This document shows, one piece after another, positions 9,830-18,790 of a stretch of DNA of 64,000 bases. Location of the stretch: positions 18,783 through 82,782 of the forward strand of contig JANYDH010000140.1 in NCBI GenBank assembly GCA_025359865.1, given 5' to 3'. A program made the position numbers and the translations under genes. Positions within the stretch are counted from its first letter, which is position 1. Each line of letters starts with the position of its first letter. A model generated the notes under the pieces. That model made no database searches. It saw nothing but the letters and a program-made list of their open reading frames with translations, and was not told where the DNA came from. The DNA is from Actinomycetes bacterium (lineage in GTDB: Bacteria; Actinomycetota; Acidimicrobiia; Acidimicrobiales; Ilumatobacteraceae).

Positions 9830-11206
9830 TCAGTCCGCGATCCAGCTGCCGTGGAAGCCGTGCGGCACGCGCTGGGGCAACGGGACGCGCGCAATCGGTG
9901 CGGCGTCCATGTGATTCGCGTCGAGCACGACGAAGTCGGACGAGTCGGTGGCCTTGTCGTAGACGAACGTGACAAGGTATCCCTCATCTTCGCCAGCAGC
10001 GTCGCTTGCCGGCACGAACACCGGCTCTCCCGACGAAGAAGAGGGGCCGAAGTCATGTCGTGTCTGTGTACCGGTCTGGAGGTCGTACTTCACCAGGCCG
10101 GTCGGTGAGTCCATCCCCTCCGCAGCGCCAGGGCGCGGGCCGACGGCCCATCCGAATCGATTCGTCAGGCCGGTACGGCGATCGTCGATCCGTGGAAACG
10201 CGTGTGCTGCATCGTCGAGTTGCTCCTCGTGCACTTGGCCTGTGGCAAGGTCGAACCGCCACCGCCACAGGTAGCACGGCTCGAACGCATCGGGTCCGCC
10301 CTTCCACATCGAGGCATGCCGGCCAGCATCGAGGTACACATGCTCGCCTTGATCGTCGATCGTGTCCCACGCGTTCATGATGTGGAACACGTAGCACAGG
10401 TCGACATCAAACCAACGCGGCTGCTCGCCCCGTAACGCCCGGTCACGATGCAGCAACCCGATGCGCGCGCCGTAGCTCTCGCGCCACATGAATGGCATCG
10501 AACCCTTCAGTGCTTCGTCGAGATCGAACACCACGGGCATGTCGAGGAAGATCGCGTAGTTCCGGCTGATCGCGAAGTCGTGCACCATCGTCGGTCCTGG
10601 CACGTCGATCGGCTGACAGTGGATCAGGTTTCCGGCCGCATCGGCAATGTGATAGGTGACGTATGGCGCGCTGATCAGTTCGTATCCGAAGAAGTGCATC
10701 TCGCCGGTCTCGGGGCACACGTGCGGATGAGCGGTGAACGGGGTGTGCAGCTTTCCGCCGAAATCGTACGGTCCCATTGTGTCGAGGTCGGGCGAGATCT
10801 CGTTGGGCAGGCTGCCCTCTTCAAGCGCAAGAATCCGCCCGGCGTGACGCACGACATGGGTGTTGGCCAGGCCAACGGTGAGGTCGGCCGTGCCGGTCGA
10901 CATGTCCATCCGGTCGGCGCCCGCAAGCGTCTTGGTCTGCACCCAACGGTTGCGGTACCACTCGGCTTTGCCGTCGAGCAGGCGGATCCCGTGCAGCATC
11001 CCGTCGCCGGCGAACCAGTGCATGGTCGGGCCGTTCTTCGGATTGGCACCGTTGCGGATGTAGCGGCCATTCAACTCGGCGGGAATGGCGCCTTGGACGG
11101 CAAGGTCGAACGCTTCGACCTCGGCCATGACGGGCGCGTAGTTCCCGCGCATGTGGAACGGCAGCGAAGCGGCCTCGGACGTGGATACATCATCAAGTGC
11201 TGTCAT
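9830..11206 (-). CDS. Carotenoid cleavage oxygenase (RPE65/CCD family)
   Basis: This 458-residue non-haem iron dioxygenase family member cleaves carotenoids, apocarotenoids or stilbenes. The four iron-binding histidines are all in place: H160 (TAHPHVCPE), H209 (MVHDFAIS), H275 (YVFHIMNAW) and about H452 near the end (GFHGSW). The N-terminal signature LNGRYIRNGANPKNGP is also present. ATG 11206 was chosen over the TTG 30 bases upstream. Acidic active-site residues such as GEMHFFGYE agree with the family. The substrate cannot be read from the sequence, and no carotenoid biosynthesis gene is nearby. Confidence 0.93.
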   Translation of the reverse strand: MTALDDVSTSEAASLPFHMRGNYAPVMAEVEAFDLAVQGAIPAELNGRYIRNGANPKNGPTMHWFAGDGMLHGIRLLDGKAEWYRNRWVQTKTLAGADRMDMSTGTADLTVGLANTHVVRHAGRILALEEGSLPNEISPDLDTMGPYDFGGKLHTPFTAHPHVCPETGEMHFFGYELISAPYVTYHIADAAGNLIHCQPIDVPGPTMVHDFAISRNYAIFLDMPVVFDLDEALKGSMPFMWRESYGARIGLLHRDRALRGEQPRWFDVDLCYVFHIMNAWDTIDDQGEHVYLDAGRHASMWKGGPDAFEPCYLWRWRFDLATGQVHEEQLDDAAHAFPRIDDRRTGLTNRFGWAVGPRPGAAEGMDSPTGLVKYDLQTGTQTRHDFGPSSSSGEPVFVPASDAAGEDEGYLVTFVYDKATDSSDFVVLDANHMDAAPIARVPLPQRVPHGFHGSWIAD

Positions 11207-11270
11207 CGTGCAAGTGTCGCACCCTGTGTCAAGCAATGGATAGTCGGAGCCGGTCGCACGCCGTCTCCCA

Positions 11271-12383
11271 TCAGAGGGCGACGAGCGCGTGGTTGGCGTG
11301 GTTCAGCGCCAACGGACCGTCGTTCGTGGCAACGACGATGTCTTCCAGCCGCATGCCCCACCGACCTGGAATGTAGATCCCGGGCTCGACACTGAACGCG
11401 TGTCCGGCGGCCAACGGCAACTCGTTGCCCTCCACCATGTACGGGTCCTCGTGGGCCTCCATGCCGATGCCGTGCCCAGTGCGATGCACGAAGTAGTCGC
11501 CGAATCCGGCCGCAGCAATGATCCGACGCGAGGCCCGGTCGACCTCTTGGCACGGCGCCCCGACCACGCCGGCCGCAACTCCGGCGGCCTGCGCCTCGTG
11601 TAGCACTGCGTATGCCTCGGCGATCTCGGCTGACGGCTCGCCGGTGTAGACGCACCGAGTGATGTCGCTGCAGTAGCCGGCCATGGTGCCACCGAAGTCG
11701 GTGAGCACGATCTCGCCTTCGCGGATCACACGGTCGCCCGCATGATGATGCGGCGACGCTGCATTCTCGCCAGCCGCGACGATTGCAAAGTTGACCTTGT
11801 CGTGGCCCTCGGCAATGAGACGGGCAGAGATGTCGGCACTGACTGCTGCCTCGGTCCGACCCACGAGCGCGATCTCGCCCGCGTGCAGTTGTGCTGCCAC
11901 ACGATCGGCCGCCGCACCCGCCGCCTGCAGTGCCGCCACCTCAGCTGCGTCTTTGCGCATCCGTAACTCGTTCATCACGAGGTTCGATCGCACATACCGG
12001 GTGCCTTGCCACAGTGGCAGCAGGTCGACCAGGAACCTCGCCCACATCGTGTCACCGATTGCGGCAACTGCGGGCGCTGCCACCAGTGTGCTGACGATTG
12101 CGACCGGGTCGTCGGTCTCGCCCCACGTGAGCATCGTGAACACACCAGGCTGGGCGACAACCCGTGGGGCCTCGAGCCGCGGAATCACCAATGTCGCGTC
12201 ACCGTCGCGCGGAACCACGAGCATGGTCAGCCGTTCCAACGGCATCGCCTCGTAGCCGGTGAGGTACGGCAAGTCGCTCCCGACCGACACGAGCAACACG
12301 TCGGCACCAGCACTAGCGAGGGCGTGGCGAGCGCGCCGAACCCTGTCGGCGAACACGATGGTGGTAGCGGCTGCGAGCGTCAT
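11271..12383 (-). CDS. M24-family aminopeptidase / Xaa-Pro dipeptidase
   Basis: This 370-residue cytoplasmic metallopeptidase has a creatinase-like N-terminal domain (about 1-140) and a pita-bread catalytic domain. All five dinuclear metal ligands can be placed: D229 and D240 (LTDFGGTMAGYCSDITR), H304 (HRTGHGIGMEAHED), E333 (SVEPGIYIPG) and E347 (RLEDIVV). The enzyme should remove an N-terminal residue before proline or cleave Xaa-Pro dipeptides. The length matches PepQ-like proteins. It is followed 64 bases later by the carotenoid oxygenase on the same strand. Confidence 0.92.
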   Translation of the reverse strand: MTLAAATTIVFADRVRRARHALASAGADVLLVSVGSDLPYLTGYEAMPLERLTMLVVPRDGDATLVIPRLEAPRVVAQPGVFTMLTWGETDDPVAIVSTLVAAPAVAAIGDTMWARFLVDLLPLWQGTRYVRSNLVMNELRMRKDAAEVAALQAAGAAADRVAAQLHAGEIALVGRTEAAVSADISARLIAEGHDKVNFAIVAAGENAASPHHHAGDRVIREGEIVLTDFGGTMAGYCSDITRCVYTGEPSAEIAEAYAVLHEAQAAGVAAGVVGAPCQEVDRASRRIIAAAGFGDYFVHRTGHGIGMEAHEDPYMVEGNELPLAAGHAFSVEPGIYIPGRWGMRLEDIVVATNDGPLALNHANHALVAL

Positions 12384-12424
12384 CTACCCAGTGTGCCAGC
12401 GCGCACGGGTACCACGACGACTTG

Positions 12425-13321
12425 TCAGCCCGCGTTGTCGAGTGGGGCGATGCTGCCGAGGCGACCGGCCGAGTAATCGTCGAATGCTTGCTCGATCTCG
12501 TCGCGGGTGTTCATCACGAACGGGCCGTAGCGAGCGATCGGCTCACCGAGCGGCTGGCCGCCGAGTAGGAGCACTTCGGCGCCAGTGCCCTTACCTGCGT
12601 CGGACCGCACGACGACCGATCCGGCCGACCGTTCGAGCACCACCATCTGTCCGTCGACCACTTCGACGTCGTTGACCCAGACGGTGCCACCGAACACGTG
12701 CACCAACGCAGTGTGACCATCTGCGGGCGTCCATTCGATCGAGTCGCCCGGGGCCACTGTCACGTGCGCGTACGTCACCGGACTCGTCGATTCGACCGGG
12801 CCCGTCGCACCGCCAACCTCGCCGGCAACGACACGAACTGTCGACCCCCCGGCCGTCGAAGTAGTGGCCAGTTCGTCGGGCCCGAAACCCTGATATCGCG
12901 GCCGGATCATCTTGTCGGCGGCACGCAAGTTGACCCACAACTGAAAGCCATGTACCCGTCCTCCGTTGAGTTGGATCTCGGTCGTCGGCATCTCGCTGTG
13001 CACAACGCCGGATCCAGCCGTCATCCACTGAACCCCACCGGGCACGATCACCCCATGGCCGCCGGTGGAGTCACGGTGTTCCATCGCTCCATCCAGCAGA
13101 TACGTCACGGTCTCGAATCCGCGATGCGGATGGTCGGGCGCCCCGACGGCTTTGCCCGGTGCGTAGTCGGTGGGGCCCATCTCGTCGAGCAACAGGAATG
13201 GGTCGATCTGCTCGAGCGAGGCCGATGGGAACGGGCGGCGGACGATGAATCCCCCGCCCTCGGTCTGACGGTGTGCCGTGACGACGCCGGCAACCGGCCG
13301 AGTTTGTAGTGATGTACTCAT
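12425..13321 (-). CDS. Pirin family protein
   Basis: This 298-residue bicupin has the pirin metal ligands H64 and H66 (DHPHRGFET), H108 and E110 (VVHSEMPT). The C-terminal pirin domain carries VNDVEVVDGQMVVLERS. Family members bind iron and act as quercetin dioxygenases or as redox-sensing co-regulators; which applies here is unknown. The stop lies 41 bases from the start of the M24 peptidase, so the three genes from 13321 to 9830 may form one minus-strand unit. The 5' side faces the repeat-containing gap after lipBA. Confidence 0.9.
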   Translation of the reverse strand: MSTSLQTRPVAGVVTAHRQTEGGGFIVRRPFPSASLEQIDPFLLLDEMGPTDYAPGKAVGAPDHPHRGFETVTYLLDGAMEHRDSTGGHGVIVPGGVQWMTAGSGVVHSEMPTTEIQLNGGRVHGFQLWVNLRAADKMIRPRYQGFGPDELATTSTAGGSTVRVVAGEVGGATGPVESTSPVTYAHVTVAPGDSIEWTPADGHTALVHVFGGTVWVNDVEVVDGQMVVLERSAGSVVVRSDAGKGTGAEVLLLGGQPLGEPIARYGPFVMNTRDEIEQAFDDYSAGRLGSIAPLDNAG

Positions 13322-13350
13322 GAGTACAGGCTAGCTGAATATCATTGCGC

Positions 13351-13394
13351 CCGCAACTAGTTGGCGCCGCTTCTGCTCAGTGCAGCGTCGGCGA
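13351..13394. repeat. Imperfect second copy of the lipBA 3' end (left arm)
   Basis: These 44 bases match 13567-13609, which is the last dozen codons of the LipA part plus its stop. The match includes CGCAACTAGTTGGCGCC and CTCAGTGCAG. Read on the minus strand in the lipA frame it still spells ADAALSRSGAN-stop, against ARQAALSRRGAN-stop in the gene. The two copies bracket about 170 bases that contain a dispersed palindromic repeat. Confidence 0.8.
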
Positions 13395-13420
13395 CTGACA
13401 GCCCGCCTTCCGGACCTTCC

Positions 13421-13530
13421 CGTTGTTGCGGTGCCGAGTCGCGTCGAGTTATCGGGGCTGGCGACATGAAAATCGACGCGATCAGCCCTGCAGGGGCGGG
13501 GCCGCGGTCACTGATGCAGGCCGGTCTCCA
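13421..13530. repeat. Dispersed intergenic palindromic repeat, copy A
   Basis: The core is TCGCGTCGA (13439-13447), 25 bases, then TCGACGCGA (13473-13481). The loop contains TTATCGGGGCTGGCGACATG. Flanking similarity to the other copies runs from GTTGTTGCGGTGCCGAG to about CACTGATGCAG. It lies between the two copies of the lipBA 3' end. The rest of 13322-13572 holds no convincing gene. Confidence 0.85.
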
Positions 13531-13566
13531 TCACGAGCAATCTGCGCGCAACGAAGCCGCATGCAA

Positions 13567-13609
13567 CCGCAACTAGTTGGCGCCACGTCGGCTCAGTGCA
13601 GCCTGGCGA
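13567..13609. repeat. lipBA 3' end, right arm of a direct repeat
   Basis: This segment encodes the real C-terminus of the LipA domain and its TAG stop. It is repeated at 13351-13394 with a few mismatches. See the left-arm entry. Confidence 0.8.
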
Positions 13610-15285
13610 GCATGGTAGCTCGACCTGGTGAGCGGGCTCGCTTCGACATGGCCGATTCCGAATGCCTCGCCGATCTGCTTCCACCGGTCGAACCGAGCAG
13701 GCTCGACCCACTCAGCCACCGGCAGATGGTTCGAAGTTGGACGGAGGTACTGACCGATCGTGACGATGTCGACACCGATGCCGGCAAGATCGGCCAGGCA
13801 GCCGTCGACCTCGGCGTCGGTCTCGCCCATACCCACGATGAGGCCCGACTTCGTGACCAGCCCAGCGGCCTTGGCACGAGCGAGCACACCCAGGCTGCGC
13901 GCGTACCCTGCAGACGGCCGAACCGCGCGCTGCAAACGTGCCACGGTCTCGATGTTGTGATTCATCACGTCGGGGCGCGAAGCGAACAGCACCTCGAGCG
14001 AGCTGGCATCACCCTTCGCATCGGAGATCAGCGTCTCGATCGCCGTAGTGGGGCACAGGTCGCGAATCGCAGCCACGCAGGCGGCCACGTGCGTCATGCC
14101 TCCATCGTTCAGATCGTCACGTGCCACCATCGTCAGCACCGCGTGCGCGAGCCTCATGCGGGCGACGGCTGCGGCAACGCGAGCGGGTTCGTCGGCGGCG
14201 GGCAGATCCGGCTTGCGAGTATCGATGAGACAGAACCCGCACGCCCGCGTGCAGCGCTCGCCGAGCACCATGAACGTCGCCGTCCCATCGGCCCAGCACT
14301 CGCTGAGGTTCGGGCAACCGGCCTCTTCGCAGACGGTGACGAGACCGAGATCGCGGACCGTCTTCTTCAACGTCAGCACCTCGGGCCCGTGGACCACCTT
14401 GGGGCGCAACCACTCGGGCTTGCGAGTGTTGATGGTGAGACCAGCGCTCACACCCGCGTCGGCCAGACGACCGAGTAGACGGACCGGCTCGGCATCGGCA
14501 CCAGGACTGGCACCGGCACCATGATCAGCACCGGTTCGCACGGTTCGGCCTGGACCTTCGCCACGGCTGAACGCCGACAGATCATCGGGCCGCTGCCGCC
14601 ATGCCACGTCCTGACGGTCGCCAGAGCCGCCGCCCCACTCAATGGCCGCATGCCGGGCGACAACGTCGACCACGTCGTGCATCGATACCTCGATACCTTC
14701 CTCAGCGAGCGACGTCACAGGCTTGTCACTGATGCCGCACGGCACGATGTAGTCGCGCAGATAGCGCATGTCGGTGCTGACATTGAGTGCGAAGCCGTGC
14801 ATGGTTCGCCCTCTGCCGAGACGGATGCCGATGGCTGCGATCTTGCGCGGGTTCTGTCCACCGGGCTCGACCCACACGCCGGGGTAGGCGGGCAGGCTGC
14901 CCACATCGGCCAAACCGAGTTCCTGCAAGCTGTACACAAGCACGCGTTGCACCGCCGCAACGTGCTCGGCGGCACCAAGGGAGTTGGCCACCGAGACGAC
15001 CGGATAGCCGACCAATTGGCCTGGCCCGTGATACGTCACGTCGCCGCCGCGCTTCACCGACACCAGTTCGGCACCCACCGAGGCCGGGTCGACGAGCACA
15101 TTGACCGACAGGTCGGCTCGCGGACCATGTGTGAACACATGCGGATGCTCGAGCAACAACAGATGGTGCTCTGCGCCATAGCGGAACACTGCCTGTTGGA
15201 CAGCGAGCGCCTCACCGTACGGAACACGGCCGAGCCACCGGATACGCAGCGGCGCAGCCTCTGGTCGCTGCTCGGTGAACGCCAC
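13573..15285 (-). CDS. LipB-LipA fusion: octanoyltransferase and lipoyl synthase in one chain
   Basis: One uninterrupted 570-residue frame holds both lipoate enzymes. Residues 1-225 are LipB, which moves octanoate from ACP to a lipoyl-domain lysine. Catalytic K148 (NPRKIAAIG) and C183 (IVPCGISDKP) are present, with RGGDVTYHGPGQ. A low-complexity linker spans about 226-268. Residues 275-570 are LipA, a radical-SAM enzyme. Its auxiliary-cluster cysteines are C319, C324 and C330, the SAM cluster is C345-x3-C349-x2-C352, and the C-terminal RSSYHA supplies the serine ligand. All catalytic residues are kept, so both halves look active. The start is 5 bases after the E2 stop, so it is the last gene of an lpd-E2-lipBA operon. 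Confidence 0.93.
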   Translation of the reverse strand: MAFTEQRPEAAPLRIRWLGRVPYGEALAVQQAVFRYGAEHHLLLLEHPHVFTHGPRADLSVNVLVDPASVGAELVSVKRGGDVTYHGPGQLVGYPVVSVANSLGAAEHVAAVQRVLVYSLQELGLADVGSLPAYPGVWVEPGGQNPRKIAAIGIRLGRGRTMHGFALNVSTDMRYLRDYIVPCGISDKPVTSLAEEGIEVSMHDVVDVVARHAAIEWGGGSGDRQDVAWRQRPDDLSAFSRGEGPGRTVRTGADHGAGASPGADAEPVRLLGRLADAGVSAGLTINTRKPEWLRPKVVHGPEVLTLKKTVRDLGLVTVCEEAGCPNLSECWADGTATFMVLGERCTRACGFCLIDTRKPDLPAADEPARVAAAVARMRLAHAVLTMVARDDLNDGGMTHVAACVAAIRDLCPTTAIETLISDAKGDASSLEVLFASRPDVMNHNIETVARLQRAVRPSAGYARSLGVLARAKAAGLVTKSGLIVGMGETDAEVDGCLADLAGIGVDIVTIGQYLRPTSNHLPVAEWVEPARFDRWKQIGEAFGIGHVEASPLTRSSYHARQAALSRRGAN

Positions 15286-15290
15286 GTCGG

Positions 15291-16691
15291 CTACAACTCC
15301 GCGGACCAGTCGCGGGTTTCGAGGACCTGCTTGATCTTCACGAGGAACCCTGCGGCGTAGGCACCGTCGAACGCACGGTGGTCCCAGCTCATCGCGAGAT
15401 TGCCAACGGGGTGGATCACGATTGCCTCGCTGCCATCGGGCAGGTTCGCCACAACCGGCCTGCGCGCGATCGCATCGGTGGAAAGGATCGCGACCTGGGG
15501 CTGGTTGATGATCGGCATCGTGAGCACGCTGCCAGCCGAGCCATTGTTCGAGATCGTGAACGTGCCACCTTGGATCTCGTCAGGGCTGAGCTTGCGCGTG
15601 CGGGCACGGTTGGCGAGGTCGTTGATCTCTCGCGCTATGGCCCGCAACCGCTTGGTCTCAGCCGAGCGCACCACCGGCACCAACAGACCTTGGAAGTCGA
15701 GGTCGACTGCCACGCCGATGTCGACGAAGTTGTGTACGACCAGATCGTCGGCACCGACGCTCGCGTTGAGGTGAGGGAACACGGCAAGCGCTTCGATCAC
15801 GGCACGAGTGATGAACGGCAGATATGTGAGGCTGAAGCCCTCGTTCGCTTTCCAGGTGCCCTTGACAGCAGCCCGGGCCCGATCGACGTTGGCGTAGTCC
15901 ACCTCGACCACGCTGAATGCATGCGGACTGATCGCCAAGCTGCCGATCATGTGACTGCCCGTGAGCGTACGGATCTTGCTGAGCTTCACCGAGGTGTCGC
16001 GCTCACCCATCGCAACCGGGGAGATCACGGGCGCAACACTGGCGGCCGGTGCCTGGGCTGCTACGGGAGCCGGGGCTGCTTCGACCACTGCTGCTACGGG
16101 AACCGGCGCTGGCGACGTTCGGGGGCTGCTTGCGATTTTGTCGATGTGATCGAGCACATCATCACGCGTGATCCGTCCACCGGGACCGGTACCGGCGATG
16201 TCGTCCGGGTTCAATTGGTGCTCACCGACAAGGCGGCGTACCACCGGCGAGAGCAACCGGTTGTCGCCCGCGAGCGATGCGGCCGGCATCGGGGCCGCCG
16301 CCACTTCGGCGACTTCGGCAACGGCGACTTCGGCAACGGGGACTTCGGCGACGGGGACTTCGGCCACCTCGGCGACGGAAACTTCCGCAACCGGGACGTC
16401 GGCGACCTCGACCTCAACCTCGGCAGTCGGCGTTAGGACCGGCGCTGGTTCAGCATCGGCAGAGCCGATCACTGCGATGACGGCGCCGACCGGAACGGTG
16501 TCACCTTCCTGGGCGCGGATCTCGGTCAGGGTGCCGGCCATCGGGCTCGGCACCTCGGTATCGACCTTGTCGGTGCTGACCTCGAACAGCGGCTCGTCAG
16601 CAGCGACAGTGTCGCCGACCTTCTTGAACCATCGAGTGATGGTTCCTTCGGTCACGGTCTCGCCCAATTGGGGCAGTGTCACATCGGCCAT
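15291..16691 (-). CDS. 2-oxoacid dehydrogenase E2, dihydrolipoamide acyltransferase
   Basis: This 466-residue core subunit transfers acyl groups from lipoate to CoA. It has a single lipoyl domain at 1-77 with lipoylated K42 (STDKVDTE). A linker at about 85-135 is made of repeated VAEV/PVAEV units. A peripheral-subunit-binding domain lies at about 148-185 (LSPVVRRLVGEHQLNPDDI). The catalytic domain ends in HRAFDGAYAAGF, the HxxxDG active site. Actinobacterial E2 of this type can serve both pyruvate and 2-oxoglutarate complexes; AceE is encoded at 29.8 kb. It lies 63 bases after lpd and 5 bases before lipBA. The symbol could be sucB or dlaT. Confidence 0.93.
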   Translation of the reverse strand: MADVTLPQLGETVTEGTITRWFKKVGDTVAADEPLFEVSTDKVDTEVPSPMAGTLTEIRAQEGDTVPVGAVIAVIGSADAEPAPVLTPTAEVEVEVADVPVAEVSVAEVAEVPVAEVPVAEVAVAEVAEVAAAPMPAASLAGDNRLLSPVVRRLVGEHQLNPDDIAGTGPGGRITRDDVLDHIDKIASSPRTSPAPVPVAAVVEAAPAPVAAQAPAASVAPVISPVAMGERDTSVKLSKIRTLTGSHMIGSLAISPHAFSVVEVDYANVDRARAAVKGTWKANEGFSLTYLPFITRAVIEALAVFPHLNASVGADDLVVHNFVDIGVAVDLDFQGLLVPVVRSAETKRLRAIAREINDLANRARTRKLSPDEIQGGTFTISNNGSAGSVLTMPIINQPQVAILSTDAIARRPVVANLPDGSEAIVIHPVGNLAMSWDHRAFDGAYAAGFLVKIKQVLETRDWSAEL

Positions 16692-16754
16692 CGTGGGTGT
16701 CCTTCTCGCGTTACGGATAGGCGGATTGATCGGCAGTGGATTGAGCGGGGCGGC

Positions 16755-18176
16755 TCAGGCGTTGAGGCTGCGTCCGGTGAGCGAGAGCACGGTCTCGCCG
16801 AACAACTCGGTCAGGCTGGGGTGCGGCTGGATGAACTCGGCAACTTCGGCAACAGTGGCCTCCCAGTTGACAGCAAGGTAGCCGCCGCTCAACTGCTCGG
16901 TCACCCACGGACCGACCATGTGGACACCCAGGATCTGGCCAGCGGACCCGTCGGCGTTCCTCTTGGCGATGATCTTGACCAGGCCATCCAGTTCACCGAG
17001 GATCTGGGCGCGACTGTTCGCCCTGAACTGATGCTTGGCCACGACCACCTCGTAGCCAGCCGCAACCGCCGCCTCTTCGCTCGGGCCGGCCCACGCCACC
17101 TCCGGGTGTGAGTAGATGGCCCACGGCACTCGGTCATAATTGATCGGTGTCGGCGATTCGCCCAGGATGTGCTTAGTGACCAAGATCGCCTCGGCATAGC
17201 CCACGTGAGCGAGCTGTGGGGTATTGATCAGGTCGCCGATCGCATAGACGCCGTCTTCGTCCGTACGGCAGTACTCATCGACCTCGACGAATCCTCGATC
17301 GGTCACCACCACTGCGGTACCGGCAAGGCCAAGTTCGTCGGAGTACGGCCTGCGGCCGACGCTGACCACGACCGCATCGACCTCGACGTTTTCACCTTCA
17401 CCGAAGTGGACGACCGTACCGCCGCTGCCGTTGGGTGTGTGCCCGAGAACCTTGACCCCCGCGCGGATGTCGATGTTCTTCTTCTTGAAGCTGCGTACGA
17501 CGACGTTGGCGAGATCACTGTCGAGGCCCGGCAGAATCTTCGGCAGTCCCTCCAAGATCGTGACCTGTGAACCGAGGTCGGCGAAGGTACTGGCGAACTC
17601 ACAGCCGATGGCACCGCCGCCGACGACGGCCAACCGGGCGGGCACCTGATCGAGCATGAGCACTTCGTCGCTGGTCATGATGGGTCCACCGGCATCGAAT
17701 CCGGGGATGGTCCGCGGGACAGATCCCGACGCGAGCAACACGTTGGTGCCGGTGAGCGTGGTGGATCCGCCCTCGGTGAGCCGCACTGACACCGTGCGGT
17801 TGGGCCCGAGCGAAGCAGTACCCGACAAGATGGTGATCTGCTTCGACTTCATGAAGCCCGTGAGACTCTTGACGATGCCGTCAACAATTCGTTGCTTGCG
17901 AGCCTGCGCAGTAACGAAGTTGACCACCGGCGCGCTCGATTCGATGCCGAACTCGGCTGCGTGAGCGACGTGGCGTTGCACTGCCGCGGTCTCGAGGAAT
18001 GCCTTTGCCGGGATGCAACCACGGTTGAGACAGGTACCCCCGATGGAATCTTTCTCGATCAATGCGACCCGCAGCCCGGCCGAGGTTGCATACAGGGCGG
18101 CACCGTACCCTCCAGGCCCCCCACCGATGATCACGAGATCGAACTGGGAATCGCTGCTACTGGTGGCGTCTGACAT
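16755..18176 (-). CDS. lpdA: Dihydrolipoyl dehydrogenase (E3)
   Basis: This 473-residue FAD enzyme re-oxidises dihydrolipoamide to NADH. The N-terminal FAD site is IIGGGPGGYGAA. The redox disulfide is C49/C54 (GGTCLNRGCIPAK). The NAD domain has VVGGGAIGCEFAS. The dimer partner supplies H452 and E457 (QPHPSLTE). Length and order are typical. It is the promoter-proximal gene of the lpd-E2-lipBA operon on the minus strand. The annotation as E3 is secure; which complexes it serves is inferred from context. Confidence 0.96.
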   Translation of the reverse strand: MSDATSSSDSQFDLVIIGGGPGGYGAALYATSAGLRVALIEKDSIGGTCLNRGCIPAKAFLETAAVQRHVAHAAEFGIESSAPVVNFVTAQARKQRIVDGIVKSLTGFMKSKQITILSGTASLGPNRTVSVRLTEGGSTTLTGTNVLLASGSVPRTIPGFDAGGPIMTSDEVLMLDQVPARLAVVGGGAIGCEFASTFADLGSQVTILEGLPKILPGLDSDLANVVVRSFKKKNIDIRAGVKVLGHTPNGSGGTVVHFGEGENVEVDAVVVSVGRRPYSDELGLAGTAVVVTDRGFVEVDEYCRTDEDGVYAIGDLINTPQLAHVGYAEAILVTKHILGESPTPINYDRVPWAIYSHPEVAWAGPSEEAAVAAGYEVVVAKHQFRANSRAQILGELDGLVKIIAKRNADGSAGQILGVHMVGPWVTEQLSGGYLAVNWEATVAEVAEFIQPHPSLTELFGETVLSLTGRSLNA

Positions 18177-18310
18177 CGGATCGCTCCTGTGAGAGGTTCG
18201 GCACGATCCGTCCCGGACGTGCGTTGGTCACGGTAGCGGGTCGGTACGGAACTCGCATGCAGTCGGCGTCAAGGCTCGCGATCTCAGTGAGGTCAGCGGC
18301 AGTCCGTTCA

Positions 18311-18751
18311 TCACATCAGTACCCAGCGTTGCTGGTCCTCGCCACGGCGTAGCAGGAGCACCCTGGCCGATCCCTGCACATCGGTGGTCGGGAACGCCAA
18401 CGTGCAGGTCTGTTCGACAACAGTGACAGCGACGCAACGATCGCTCGACGCGGCGTCCGAGCCTGCAGGCAGGAAAGGCGCGAGTGCGGCACCCGGCACG
18501 ATCAGACGAAAGCCGTCGATGGCCGCCGGATCGTCGACGCCGCCCACGCGGATATCGACCTCCAACGTCGAGTCGGTCGCGTCGACCGAAACCACCGTGA
18601 CCTTCATGTCGCCCGCTTGTGCTGTGTCGCCAACCGAGAGATCCGCCCCCCGTGGCACATCACCGCTGACCCGCAGCAGTTGAATCCCCCCAGCAAGCAG
18701 GATCACCAGCCCGCAGGCAACGGCCAGGAGTAAGAGGGTCCGCGTGCGCAT
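18311..18751 (-). CDS. Small secreted or membrane-anchored protein, unknown
   Basis: This is a 146-residue protein with an N-terminal hydrophobic helix (residues 5-28: LLLLAVACGLVILLAGGIQLL), which acts as a signal peptide or anchor. A beta-rich extracytoplasmic domain follows, with GDMKVTVVSVDATDS and a cysteine pair (RCVAVTVVEQTC). The pattern is like small DUF4352-type or Ig-like domains, but I cannot name the family. It is divergent from the OB-fold gene, 39 bases away, so the promoters overlap. Confidence 0.55.
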   Translation of the reverse strand: MRTRTLLLLAVACGLVILLAGGIQLLRVSGDVPRGADLSVGDTAQAGDMKVTVVSVDATDSTLEVDIRVGGVDDPAAIDGFRLIVPGAALAPFLPAGSDAASSDRCVAVTVVEQTCTLAFPTTDVQGSARVLLLRRGEDQQRWVLM

Positions 18752-18790
18752 CGAGACGACAGACTACGACCGGTCCGGTAGTGTCGCTGC

